DNA from: Paenibacillus sp. FSL H8-0332
GTDB lineage: Bacteria > Bacillota > Bacilli > Paenibacillales > Paenibacillaceae
NCBI RefSeq assembly: GCF_037963835.1
Contig: NZ_CP150145.1
Location: forward strand, 7,130,001 to 7,194,000
Length of the DNA: 64,000 bases
Reading direction: 5' to 3'
Numbering within the stretch: the first letter of the stretch is position 1; each line of letters begins with the position of its first letter. Shown here one piece after another: positions 52,345 to 64,000 of the stretch. The translations under genes and the position numbers were made by a program. The notes beneath the pieces are model-generated. The model ran no database searches and had not been told where the DNA came from. It saw only the letters and a program-made list of their open reading frames with translations.

Positions 52345-53232
52345 CTATACGTTGGATAGTCGCTTGCGGCGGCTGGGCACAGACTTCCGGTTAGGCTTTA
52401 ACCGTCCATAGGCCACAGCATAACGGTGGATTCTGCGGTAAATCCCTTTGTTCGGGAACAATTTGAAAACAATGATAGAGGGTAAGGTGTTCACTTCAAG
52501 CAGCCATAGATCGTGGTGCTGGTCCATTGCTACATCAAGTCCGAGCTCTTTGAGTCCTGGATAAGCCGTTTCAAGCTGTGCCCCGATCCGGACGCCCAGA
52601 GATTTCAGCTGCTGGGTAGTCGCAGACATTTCGTCAGAGGTCATATGGTCCTTGAACAGGGTATCTACCGGAAAAATACTGCCCCCGCTGTGATAATTCG
52701 TAATCACCTTCTGCGGTGCGGCTACCCGGCCAAGCATGCCTGTAGTCTCCCAGCTACCGTGAGGATTCTTCTGGGTAAGCACGCGCAAGTCGAAGGGACG
52801 GTCCTGATACTGAAGCAGATCAATGCCCTGCTGGACCAGATAAGTGCGGTCTTTAACCCGGGGCACTAGCGCAGCATGAAGCTCTTCGGGGCTGTTAAAG
52901 ACCTCGGCATCCTTGGCATACCTCAGAATATACATCAGCTTCGGCTCTGCCGGTACGGCTGCTTCACTGCTTACGGATTCTGGTTCCGGCTCACTGGTAT
53001 CCGGCTGCTGCCCGCTGGGACTTAAGTGTACGATCCTCTGCTCGGCTCTCATTACTCCGCTGCCATAAGTGCCGCGGTCGGGTTTAATGTATACCGTGCC
53101 GTGCAGATGCAGCATTTCTTTCAGATCCTCCAGGCCATATTTGCGAGTTTCCGGAATATAGACCGAGAGGTGACGGTTTTGCAGAATGACTTTCGTTTTT
53201 GCCCATTTGCTGGACACGCGTTGAATCTTCAT
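52345..53232 (-). CDS. YheC/YheD-like ATP-grasp protein
   Basis: 295 residues from the ATG at 53232 (GGAGGCAGAAC upstream). Motifs of the YheC/D family: YIKPDRGTYGSGVMR, the Lys/Arg-rich YLVQQGIDLL, the RPFDLRVLTQKN segment, and the metal-binding GLDVAMDQHHDLWLLEVNTLPS, like ATP-grasp ligases. A low-complexity Pro/Glu/Ser insert (about 90-115) interrupts the fold. YheC/D proteins are spore-coat associated in B. subtilis; the substrate is unknown. It lies on the minus strand between gyrB and gyrA. Confidence 0.85.
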   Translation of the reverse strand: MKIQRVSSKWAKTKVILQNRHLSVYIPETRKYGLEDLKEMLHLHGTVYIKPDRGTYGSGVMRAEQRIVHLSPSGQQPDTSEPEPESVSSEAAVPAEPKLMYILRYAKDAEVFNSPEELHAALVPRVKDRTYLVQQGIDLLQYQDRPFDLRVLTQKNPHGSWETTGMLGRVAAPQKVITNYHSGGSIFPVDTLFKDHMTSDEMSATTQQLKSLGVRIGAQLETAYPGLKELGLDVAMDQHHDLWLLEVNTLPSIIVFKLFPNKGIYRRIHRYAVAYGRLKPNRKSVPSRRKRLSNV

Positions 53233-53458
53233 GTTCTGCCTCCGTTTCTTTACGCATAGCGAATTTTCAGGACAAGACAACTAAATAATGTTATAATATC
53301 AGGATATGAGATTTAACTTTTCGGGACGAAAACAGGGGCATGAAGCCAATTCTCTTGTCTCTACAGTCTATGTACTGAAGACAGCAGCGGAGAGGGCGTA
53401 TACCCTTATCCGTACTAAAAGAAAATCAATATAGACGATAACAGGCTATCATGTTTAA

Positions 53459-53487
53459 TTGTGCTGGTTTTGTGAAAGTAATATAAT
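53459..53487 (+). promoter_or_regulatory. Predicted gyrA promoter
   Basis: TTGTGC (53459-53464), 17-base spacer, TATAAT (53482-53487) exact. It ends about 40 bases before the gyrA ATG. With gyrB separated by a gene, gyrA needs this promoter of its own. Confidence 0.7.
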
Positions 53488-53527
53488 ATAGGGTAGCGGT
53501 TTTTAACTGAAGGAGGTCCACCAACTC

Positions 53528-56068
53528 ATGGCTGAACAAAATAACCCGCAAGTCAAGGATCGGGACATTGGCGTGGAAATGCGAGAATCCTTTATGGATT
53601 ACGCAATGAGCATCATTGTAAGCCGGGCTTTGCCGGATGTGCGGGATGGACTTAAGCCTGTTCACCGACGCATTTTGTTTGCAATGTCGGAACTTGGTAT
53701 GTCCTCGGATAAGCCACATAAGAAGTCAGCTAGAATCGTCGGAGAGGTTATCGGTAAGTATCACCCTCACGGTGACTCGGCGGTCTATGAAACCATGGTA
53801 CGTATGGCACAGGATTTCTCCATGCGCTATATGCTTGTAGACGGTCATGGTAACTTCGGTTCAATTGACGGAGATATGGCGGCTGCAATGCGTTATACAG
53901 AAGCACGTTTGTCCAAAATTGCCGGAGAAATGCTCCGTGATCTGAACAAGGAAACGGTTGATTTCGCTCCCAACTATGACGGTGAAGAGAACGAGCCTGT
54001 AGTCTTGCCTGCGCGTTATCCCAATCTGCTGGTCAATGGTGTAGGCGGGATTGCGGTGGGTATGGCAACCAACATTCCTCCGCATAATCTCGGTGAGGTC
54101 ATTGACGGTGTGCAGGCGATGATCAAGAATCCTGATATTACGCCTCTGGAGCTCATGGAATATATCCAAGGTCCAGACTTCCCGACGGCCGGGTACATTC
54201 TGGGCCGGGAAGGAATACGTCAGGCCTACCGGACAGGACGCGGATCGGTTACCATGCGTGCCAAGGCGACGATTGAAGAGAATAACGGCAAAGCACGGAT
54301 CATTGTGCATGAGCTTCCTTACCAGGTCAACAAAGCCCGGCTCGTGGAGAAGATCGCGGAGCTGGTGCGTGAGAAACGCATCGAGGGCATTACGGATCTG
54401 CGTGATGAGTCTGACCGTAACGGAATGCGCGTAGTGGTTGAAATGAGACGGGATGTGAATCCAAGTGTTGTACTCAACAATCTCTACAAGCATACTTCCA
54501 TGCAGTCCACCTTCGGAATCAACATGCTGGCTATTGTCAACAAAGAACCGAAGATTCTGAACCTGCGTGATGTGCTGTATCACTATCTGCAGCATCAGAT
54601 TGAAGTCATCCGCCGCCGGACGATCTTCGACCTCAAGAAGGCGGAAGCACGGGCGCATATTCTGGAAGGTCTGCGTGTTGCCCTGGATCATCTGGATGAG
54701 GTCATTGCCCTGATCCGCGCCTCACGCACAACCGATATTGCCCGTGAAGGTCTGATGGAGACCTTCAGTCTAAGCGTGGAGCAGGCTCAGGCGATCCTCG
54801 ATATGCGGATGCAGCGCCTGACCGGTCTTGAACGCGAGAAGATCGAGAATGAATATAACGAGTTGTTGTCCAAGATCGCTGAATACCGTGAGATCCTGGC
54901 TAACGAGCATCTCGTACTGGATATCATCAGCAACGAGCTGCAGGAGATTCGTGATAAATACTCCGATGACCGCCGTACGGAAATTACGGTTGGGGAAGAG
55001 AGCATTCTCGACGAGGATCTGATTCCGCGTGAAGAGGTAGTTATCACAATTACCCATACCGGCTATATCAAACGTCTTCCGGTCACCACTTACCGCAGCC
55101 AGAAGCGCGGCGGACGCGGTGTAATCGGAATGGACACTAAGGATCAGGACTTTGTGGAGCATCTCTTCGTGAGCAACTCCCATAACTACCTAATGTTCTT
55201 TACTGATAAGGGCAAGGTGTACCGGATTAAGGCCTATGAGATTCCGGAGCTTGGACGGACTGCCCGGGGAACGCCGATCATCAACCTGATTCAAATTGAG
55301 CAAGGGGAGAAGATTAGCGCGGTCATCCAGGTGGAGGAAGCGGACAGCGACAAGTACCTGTTCTTTGCTACCCGTGAGGGAATTGTGAAGAAAACACCTT
55401 TGGAAGATTACAACAACATCCGTAAGGGCGGCTTGATTGCAATCAATCTCCGTGAGGAGGATTCACTGATTGAAGTGAAGCTGACGGACGGTGAGCAGAA
55501 TCTGATTATCGGTACTGCACGCGGAATGTCGATTACCTTCTCGGAGAATGATGTGCGCTCCATGGGCCGCAGCGCTACCGGGGTTAAGGGGATCACGCTT
55601 GATTCCAATGACCATGTTATTGGCATGGACTGCGTAGACCCGGAGCTTGAGGTGCTGATCGTAACCACCAAGGGCTATGGTAAACGGACACCTGCCGGCG
55701 ACTACCGGTCTCAGACCCGCGGCGGTAAAGGCATCAAGACCATTAACCTTACAGATAAGAACGGGCCGGTTGTCGGGCTGAAGGTCGTCAAGCAGGACGA
55801 GGACCTGATGATTATTACGACCAGCGGTACCCTGATCCGTACCAGTATGGACGGAATATCTACAATGGGCCGTTACGCGCAGGGTGTTAGACTGATTAAC
55901 ATCCGTGAGGATGATGCAGTAGCCACACTGTGCAGAGCGGATAAAGAGGATGAAGAACTGTCTGAGCATGAGGACGGCGAAGACATTCAAGGAACTCCGG
56001 TAGAAGGCGATGGCGAAGTCAGCCAGCCTGAAGCGGATGCCGTGAACGAAGACGACAACCTCGAATAA
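53528..56068 (+). CDS. gyrA: DNA gyrase subunit A
   Basis: 846 residues with AAGGAGG before the ATG. Winged-helix breakage domain with catalytic Tyr in AAMRYTEARLSKI, the quinolone pocket HPHGDSAVYETMVRMAQ (Ser and Glu at the positions that give wild-type susceptibility), coiled coil, then a six-bladed C-terminal wrapping domain with the GyrA-box SQKRGGRG. It ends in an acidic tail (EDDNLE). With GyrB it introduces negative supercoils. Own promoter and terminator. Confidence 0.99.
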   Translation: MAEQNNPQVKDRDIGVEMRESFMDYAMSIIVSRALPDVRDGLKPVHRRILFAMSELGMSSDKPHKKSARIVGEVIGKYHPHGDSAVYETMVRMAQDFSMRYMLVDGHGNFGSIDGDMAAAMRYTEARLSKIAGEMLRDLNKETVDFAPNYDGEENEPVVLPARYPNLLVNGVGGIAVGMATNIPPHNLGEVIDGVQAMIKNPDITPLELMEYIQGPDFPTAGYILGREGIRQAYRTGRGSVTMRAKATIEENNGKARIIVHELPYQVNKARLVEKIAELVREKRIEGITDLRDESDRNGMRVVVEMRRDVNPSVVLNNLYKHTSMQSTFGINMLAIVNKEPKILNLRDVLYHYLQHQIEVIRRRTIFDLKKAEARAHILEGLRVALDHLDEVIALIRASRTTDIAREGLMETFSLSVEQAQAILDMRMQRLTGLEREKIENEYNELLSKIAEYREILANEHLVLDIISNELQEIRDKYSDDRRTEITVGEESILDEDLIPREEVVITITHTGYIKRLPVTTYRSQKRGGRGVIGMDTKDQDFVEHLFVSNSHNYLMFFTDKGKVYRIKAYEIPELGRTARGTPIINLIQIEQGEKISAVIQVEEADSDKYLFFATREGIVKKTPLEDYNNIRKGGLIAINLREEDSLIEVKLTDGEQNLIIGTARGMSITFSENDVRSMGRSATGVKGITLDSNDHVIGMDCVDPELEVLIVTTKGYGKRTPAGDYRSQTRGGKGIKTINLTDKNGPVVGLKVVKQDEDLMIITTSGTLIRTSMDGISTMGRYAQGVRLINIREDDAVATLCRADKEDEELSEHEDGEDIQGTPVEGDGEVSQPEADAVNEDDNLE

Positions 56069-56077
56069 TGATTGCAG

Positions 56078-56121
56078 GAGAGCATGGGTTTCTGATGTAT
56101 AGAAATCCATGCTCTTTTTTT
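56078..56121 (+). terminator. Terminator after gyrA
   Basis: Stem GAGCATGG/CCATGCTC (56080-56087 with 56107-56114), further paired by TTTCT/AGAAA inside, then seven T on the plus strand. Confidence 0.93.
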
Positions 56122-56228
56122 ATACCCAATTACCTGATGAACGGGGAATTCTCTATCTAGCCGCTTCCCGGGTTCCATACTATAATTAGAGAATTACAGG
56201 TGTCACCGACATAAAGGGGCTTAGGCTT

Positions 56229-57329
56229 ATGCCAAACATATCCGTTGGAGAGATTAAAGCGGGTTCAAAGATTATTAAAGATGTGATCACTCCATTAGGA
56301 GGAGTGTTGTTCGGAAAGGGCAAGATTATTCTGCCCCGGGATATTGAGATTTTGCAGGCTTTTTTGATCGGACAGGTTGAGGTTGAAGGGGCGCAAGGGG
56401 AAGACAAAACTACGGAGAGCGCTAAACCGGCAGTAAAGCAGCAAGCAGCCAAGGCAGGTGCGCTGATCAATGAGTCGGTGCTGGCCAAGAGTAATTCTCC
56501 GCTTCACGATGAGTATGAGAAAATGCTGGTGCTTATCAAGCAGAGCTACCGTGCCGCCGCCGCTGCATCACTGCCAATCTTCGAACTGCGGAGTCAGCTG
56601 GAGCTGCTGATTACCCATTTGAAGGATTACCATGTCTTAAAGTTTGCGCCGCGTGTGTTGTTTGACCAGGAATATAATTATCATAATGCTGTCTTATCTG
56701 CCTTGACTTCATATAGAATTGCCCAGTGGTGCGGATATCCCCAGAAGGATTGGATGCAGGCTGCTTTTGCCGGCTTGCTGCATGATGTAGGCAACACTAA
56801 AGTAGACGAAGCTCTGCTACAGAAGCCGACTCCTCTAAGCGCTCCAGAGATTGACGAGGTACGCAGGCACACTACATACGGATACCAGCTGCTGCGCAAT
56901 GTCACAGCCATTAACGAAGGGGTTAGACTGGCCGCCTTGCAGCACCATGAGAAGATAGACGGTTCAGGATATCCACTTAGGCTGGATGGCAGCCAGATTC
57001 ATTTCTACGCCAAGATTGTGGCAGTCGCCGATATCTTCCATGCCATGACGCTGGGAAAAGCCTACAGAAAGGCACAGTCGCCTTATCTGGTATTGGAGCA
57101 GCTGCAGAAGGAGAGCTTCGGAAAGCTCGATCCAGTGATCGTACAGACCTTCATTCAAAAGACGACAGACTTGTATAACGGTACACGGATACGGCTCAGC
57201 GATGGGCGTCATGGGGAAATCATCTTTACCGACCGCAACAACCCGACAAGACCCATGGTTCAGGTTGAAGGAAACATCGTTAATCTGATCAATGAGCGAG
57301 AGCTGCATATTCAGGAGATTATTGCTTAG
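56229..57329 (+). CDS. HD-GYP domain protein (putative cyclic dinucleotide phosphodiesterase)
   Basis: 366 residues. N-terminal part (about 1-140) of uncertain fold with a low-complexity Lys/Ala stretch, then an HD-GYP domain about 150-310: metal site LLHDVGNTKVDEALLQKP, RRHTTYGYQLL and the GYP motif HHEKIDGSGYPLRLDG, with KIVAVADIFHAM. All expected ligands are present, so it should hydrolyse c-di-GMP or a similar dinucleotide. AAAGGGGC is nine bases before the ATG. It sits between gyrA and the rRNA operon. Confidence 0.9.
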   Translation: MPNISVGEIKAGSKIIKDVITPLGGVLFGKGKIILPRDIEILQAFLIGQVEVEGAQGEDKTTESAKPAVKQQAAKAGALINESVLAKSNSPLHDEYEKMLVLIKQSYRAAAAASLPIFELRSQLELLITHLKDYHVLKFAPRVLFDQEYNYHNAVLSALTSYRIAQWCGYPQKDWMQAAFAGLLHDVGNTKVDEALLQKPTPLSAPEIDEVRRHTTYGYQLLRNVTAINEGVRLAALQHHEKIDGSGYPLRLDGSQIHFYAKIVAVADIFHAMTLGKAYRKAQSPYLVLEQLQKESFGKLDPVIVQTFIQKTTDLYNGTRIRLSDGRHGEIIFTDRNNPTRPMVQVEGNIVNLINERELHIQEIIA

Positions 57330-57424
57330 CACGAGTGGATAAGGGATCAGAGAGCTATGCTAGCTTGCTTGGCTAGGGCGGTTATGGATAGCATAGCTTT
57401 ATAATAATCATTTCAAAATAATGC

Positions 57425-57453
57425 TTGCAATGAGTTTCTATCCATGATATATT
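57425..57453 (+). promoter_or_regulatory. rrn promoter P1
   Basis: TTGCAA (57425-57430), 17-base spacer, TATATT (57448-57453). The first of two matching promoters in front of the rRNA operon. Confidence 0.85.
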
Positions 57454-57510
57454 CTATTTCTGGCCGCGAAACATCAACGGTTTGCTCGAAAAGAAGTTGA
57501 AAAAAAGAGC

Positions 57511-57539
57511 TTGCATTGATTGGCTGGATGTGATATATT
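57511..57539 (+). promoter_or_regulatory. rrn promoter P2
   Basis: TTGCAT (57511-57516), 17-base spacer, TATATT (57534-57539), 86 bases after P1. The leader then carries ATCTTTGAAAACT at about 57588-57600, like the boxA antitermination element of Bacillus rrn operons. Confidence 0.88.
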
Positions 57540-57702
57540 ATAAGAGTTGCTGGTGACGGAGTAATCGTCGCTAACAACGAGCTTGATCTTTGAAAACTGA
57601 ACAACGAGTGAGTATCTGGAGATCACTTCGGTGAGATCCAAAAATGAGAATGAAAATTCTCGTCAGATGTTTCAAAATGAGCAATCGCTCTTTCTAAATA
57701 CC

Positions 57703-59264
<1,562 letters not shown>

Positions 59265-59530
59265 TGGAGAATCGTTTCCTGCAACGGAAACATTCAAATC
59301 GGAAGCTAAAGCTTCCACAATAGAACCCTTGGGTTCGAATACTCACTCGTTGGTCAGTTTTGAGAGTTTAAGCTCTCATCTTTAACTTTGATCCTTGAAA
59401 ACTGGATACCGAAATGAATTTGCGTTTTAGAACATTCCTTTAAGCTGAACTTGTGTAAACAAGTTTCAATATTTTAGTGATGCTAAGCGAAGGTTTTCGA
59501 TTGTGCAAACAAGCGAAACGCCGGAGCATT

Positions 59531-62472
<2,942 letters not shown>

Positions 62473-62612
62473 AATTTCTAACACGCAGATTCATTTCGGA
62501 TTCAGTTTTCAGGAATCAAATTCCTGAAAGATTTTAAGCTGCATGTCCTTTCTGAGGATTGATATTTTGCGGGAGTGATCTCACGGATGTCAACGCAGCG
62601 CAAAAATCATGT

Positions 62613-62729
62613 TTGGTGGCGATAGCGGAGGGGTTCCACACGTACCCATCCCGAACACGACCGTTAAGCCCTCCAGCGCCGATGGTACTTGGACCGAAGG
62701 GTCCTGGGAGAGTAGGACGTTGCCAAGCA
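62613..62729 (+). rRNA. 5S ribosomal RNA
   Basis: About 117 bases, with TTGGTGGC at the 5' end pairing with GTTGCCAA at the 3' end, and the conserved CCCATCCCGAACACGACCGT and GGAGAGTAGGACG segments. Ends are approximate. It closes the rRNA operon, with no tRNA cluster behind it. Confidence 0.96.
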
Positions 62730-62735
62730 CATGAG

Positions 62736-62767
62736 CCATTGCCGATAATTCGACAATGGTTTTTTTG
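62736..62767 (+). terminator. Terminator of the rRNA operon
   Basis: Stem CCATTG/CAATGG (62736-62741 with 62754-62759), extended by CGA/TCG pairing in the loop, then eight T on the plus strand. Confidence 0.88.
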
Positions 62768-62988
62768 TATATCCACATATAAAAAAGCGGGTAGTGATAC
62801 GGAAAATTAATATAAAAACGCTTACAAACGAGTGACATTTTTGTTACCGACGAGGCGATGGTTCCAAGTATAATGGAAAAGTGCAATAAATAAGCAAAAG
62901 CCTTAATACGAATGAACTACGTATAAATTCTAACTTGGAATTTTCTTGCGTCTTTAGATGCATGGTAGAGGTAAGGAGGATTTAAGGT

Positions 62989-63414
62989 ATGAAGCGAACC
63001 CAACCTTTGTGGATATTAGTTATTCTTTGTATAGTCGGAGTAATGCTGGCGGGTTGCGGAACGAAAGAGCCGGCTTGGGATACTTTTAACGGTGCACTCA
63101 ATGAGGAGGACTTCCCTGTTCCCAAAGAGGCAAGCTCTCCCGACAGAACAACTACAAATGTAGCCATGGACTATGTACGTTACTCCCTGCCGGGGCTGAA
63201 GGAGAAGAAGGGCGTACCAGAGCCTTATCTCGAGGCGATTAAAGCGTGGGGATGGGAAGAGCAGGAACAAGATCAGAATGCGGACGATTCCGGGAGCTCC
63301 CGTGTTTTTCAGAAAGAAGGACTTATTGTACACCTAACTATACATGATGATTACTTCATTGTAATGATCCCAAAGGAAAAGAAGGTCACGACCAAAGGTT
63401 TGAAGAACAGATAA
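62989..63414 (+). CDS. Small lipoprotein of unknown function
   Basis: 141 residues with AAGGAGG before the ATG. The signal peptide MKRTQPLWILVILCIVGVML ends in lipobox LAGC, so it is anchored on the outer face of the membrane. The mature part is acidic and hydrophilic, with a Gln/Asp-rich stretch (EEQEQDQNADDSGSS) and a probable beta segment (VFQKEGLIVHLTIHDDYFIV). No family recognised. Short, alone, with terminator directly after. Confidence 0.82.
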   Translation: MKRTQPLWILVILCIVGVMLAGCGTKEPAWDTFNGALNEEDFPVPKEASSPDRTTTNVAMDYVRYSLPGLKEKKGVPEPYLEAIKAWGWEEQEQDQNADDSGSSRVFQKEGLIVHLTIHDDYFIVMIPKEKKVTTKGLKNR

Positions 63415-63448
63415 AAAATCGCCGTCCGATTGTGGATGGCGATTTTTT
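63413..63448. terminator. Bidirectional terminator after the small lipoprotein gene
   Basis: Hairpin with arms ATCGCC-TCC and GGA-GGCGAT (63418-63427 with 63434-63443), flanked by an A run and a run of six T, so it can end transcripts from both sides. The membrane protein gene ends at 63499 on the other strand. Confidence 0.85.
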
Positions 63449-63498
63449 GTGTGCATGCTTGGCCGCTTAAATACAGGGCTATGTATATCTGGTTGGGA

Positions 63499-64000
63499 TT
63501 ATTGGGCGTAATAGGAGGCATCTGCTGCATTGAACTTGAGCATTCCGTCTTTGGCTACACTGTTCAAGCGCAGCAGCGTATACAGACGGGGCAGCAGCAG
63601 CCACAGGTGGCATACCGCAAGCGAAGCCGTGAAGGCGGGCGGAGCCCAGAGGATGAAGAGTGCGGCTATGCAAAGACCGATCCAGAGGTTATGCAGCTGT
63701 ACGGTGCGGAAGATGCCGTAATTAATATATTGATCAGGCATGTAACCGGGCCAGGGCAGGCGCAGGGACAATCTCCAGCGCTTGGCGATAGGGTGTCCGC
63801 TAATTAGCAGCACAGAGCGTGAGATGACATACTGAATCCACAGCATGACAGGTCCGGCTATAATCATGAACAGGACACTCAGCCAGGACAGAAAGACACT
63901 TTCGAGCACAAGGCATACAAAGGGAAGGGCGAGATAGACCCGCAGCAGGAATGCTGTAATAGTAATTTTTTTGATAAGCTTGTATTGATAGAATGTAGCG
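63499..64000 (-). CDS. Unidentified multi-pass membrane protein (N-terminus beyond window)
   Basis: The frame stays open past the right edge, so the true start is outside; about 167 residues are visible. I count about four hydrophobic helices (for example FLLRVYLALPFVCLVLESVF and GLCIAALFILWAPPAF), with a basic stretch (HPIAKRWRLSLRLPW) between. No family recognised. It converges on the small lipoprotein gene. Confidence 0.7.
   Translation of the reverse strand, partial: ATFYQYKLIKKITITAFLLRVYLALPFVCLVLESVFLSWLSVLFMIIAGPVMLWIQYVISRSVLLISGHPIAKRWRLSLRLPWPGYMPDQYINYGIFRTVQLHNLWIGLCIAALFILWAPPAFTASLAVCHLWLLLPRLYTLLRLNSVAKDGMLKFNAADASYYAQ

Larger units (their letters stand above)
57330..57702. 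other. rRNA operon promoter and leader region
   Basis: 373 bases without a gene. It holds the tandem promoters P1 and P2, a boxA-like element, and the GC-containing hairpins GAGATCACTTCGGTGAGATC and GAGAATGAAAATTCTC that probably serve 16S processing. Confidence 0.7.

Overview
The window comes from the chromosome of a Gram-positive, spore-forming Firmicute and is most likely Paenibacillus. The GC content looks near 50%. The gene order is the replication-origin neighbourhood of Bacillales: rpmH-dnaA-dnaN-yaaA-recF-remB-gyrB-gyrA-rrn on the right of the origin, and rnpA-spoIIIJ-jag-mnmE-mnmG-rsmG-noc-soj-spo0J on the left. Sporulation-linked genes (yyaC, a YheC/D-like gene) are present. There are no insertion sequences, prophage genes or CRISPR arrays. 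The origin lies in the 45.2-45.95 kb gap, so most genes on each side are transcribed away from it (minus strand to the left, plus strand to the right).

Left to right. 1-5.0 kb: cydABDC operon for cytochrome bd oxidase (cydC runs off the left edge), with two Rex-type operators in front of cydA. 5.1-5.65 kb: ydjO-like zinc-ribbon gene and a cold shock gene. 6-13.3 kb: walR-walK-yycH-yycI-walJ cell-wall signalling operon, then an htrA-type protease, with a small unknown gene on the other strand. 13.4-17.4 kb: LysM-G5-M23 cell-wall hydrolase, an anchored protein of unknown function, and purA. 17.6-23.3 kb: dnaB, rplI, gdpP, yybS, a MazG-like gene and a CBS-domain gene. 23.4-26.6 kb: an LCP cell-wall ligase and an orphan peptide-binding lipoprotein. 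26.8-29.3 kb: a MutS2-like ATPase without an Smr nuclease domain, preceded by an unusual structured leader. 29.4-30.6 kb: rpsF-ssb-rpsR. 30.8-35.5 kb: yjzC-like gene, a 27-residue small ORF, tRNA-Ser(CGA), DUF951, an MscS channel, DUF3343, yyaC, DUF4446 and a cysteine desulfurase-like gene. 35.6-45.2 kb: spo0J, soj, noc, rsmG, mnmG, mnmE, jag, spoIIIJ, rnpA and rpmH, with two exact parS sites. 45.2-56.1 kb: oriC, dnaA, dnaN, yaaA, recF, remB, gyrB, a YheC/D-like gene on the opposite strand, and gyrA. 56.2-62.8 kb: an HD-GYP gene and a complete rRNA operon with tandem promoters. 63-64 kb: a small lipoprotein and an unidentified membrane protein cut by the right edge.

The genes fall into a few working groups: origin firing and segregation (dnaA, dnaN, gyrAB, soj/spo0J/noc with parS and DnaA boxes), translation and tRNA modification (rRNAs, rpsF/rpsR, rplI, rpmH, rnpA, mnmE/mnmG, rsmG), envelope control (walRK operon, htrA, M23 hydrolase, LCP, spoIIIJ), cyclic dinucleotide signalling (gdpP, the HD-GYP protein, perhaps the CBS protein) and low-oxygen respiration (cyd). 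The least ordinary locus is the leader of the MutS2-like gene at 28.84-29.31 kb. There a 7-codon ORF with a ribosome binding site overlaps one arm of a 12-bp long-range stem, followed by two strong terminators. This resembles a ribosome-sensing attenuator in front of a gene whose family acts on stalled ribosomes; the functional link is inference. All calls were made by eye from sequence and translation, without database searches.
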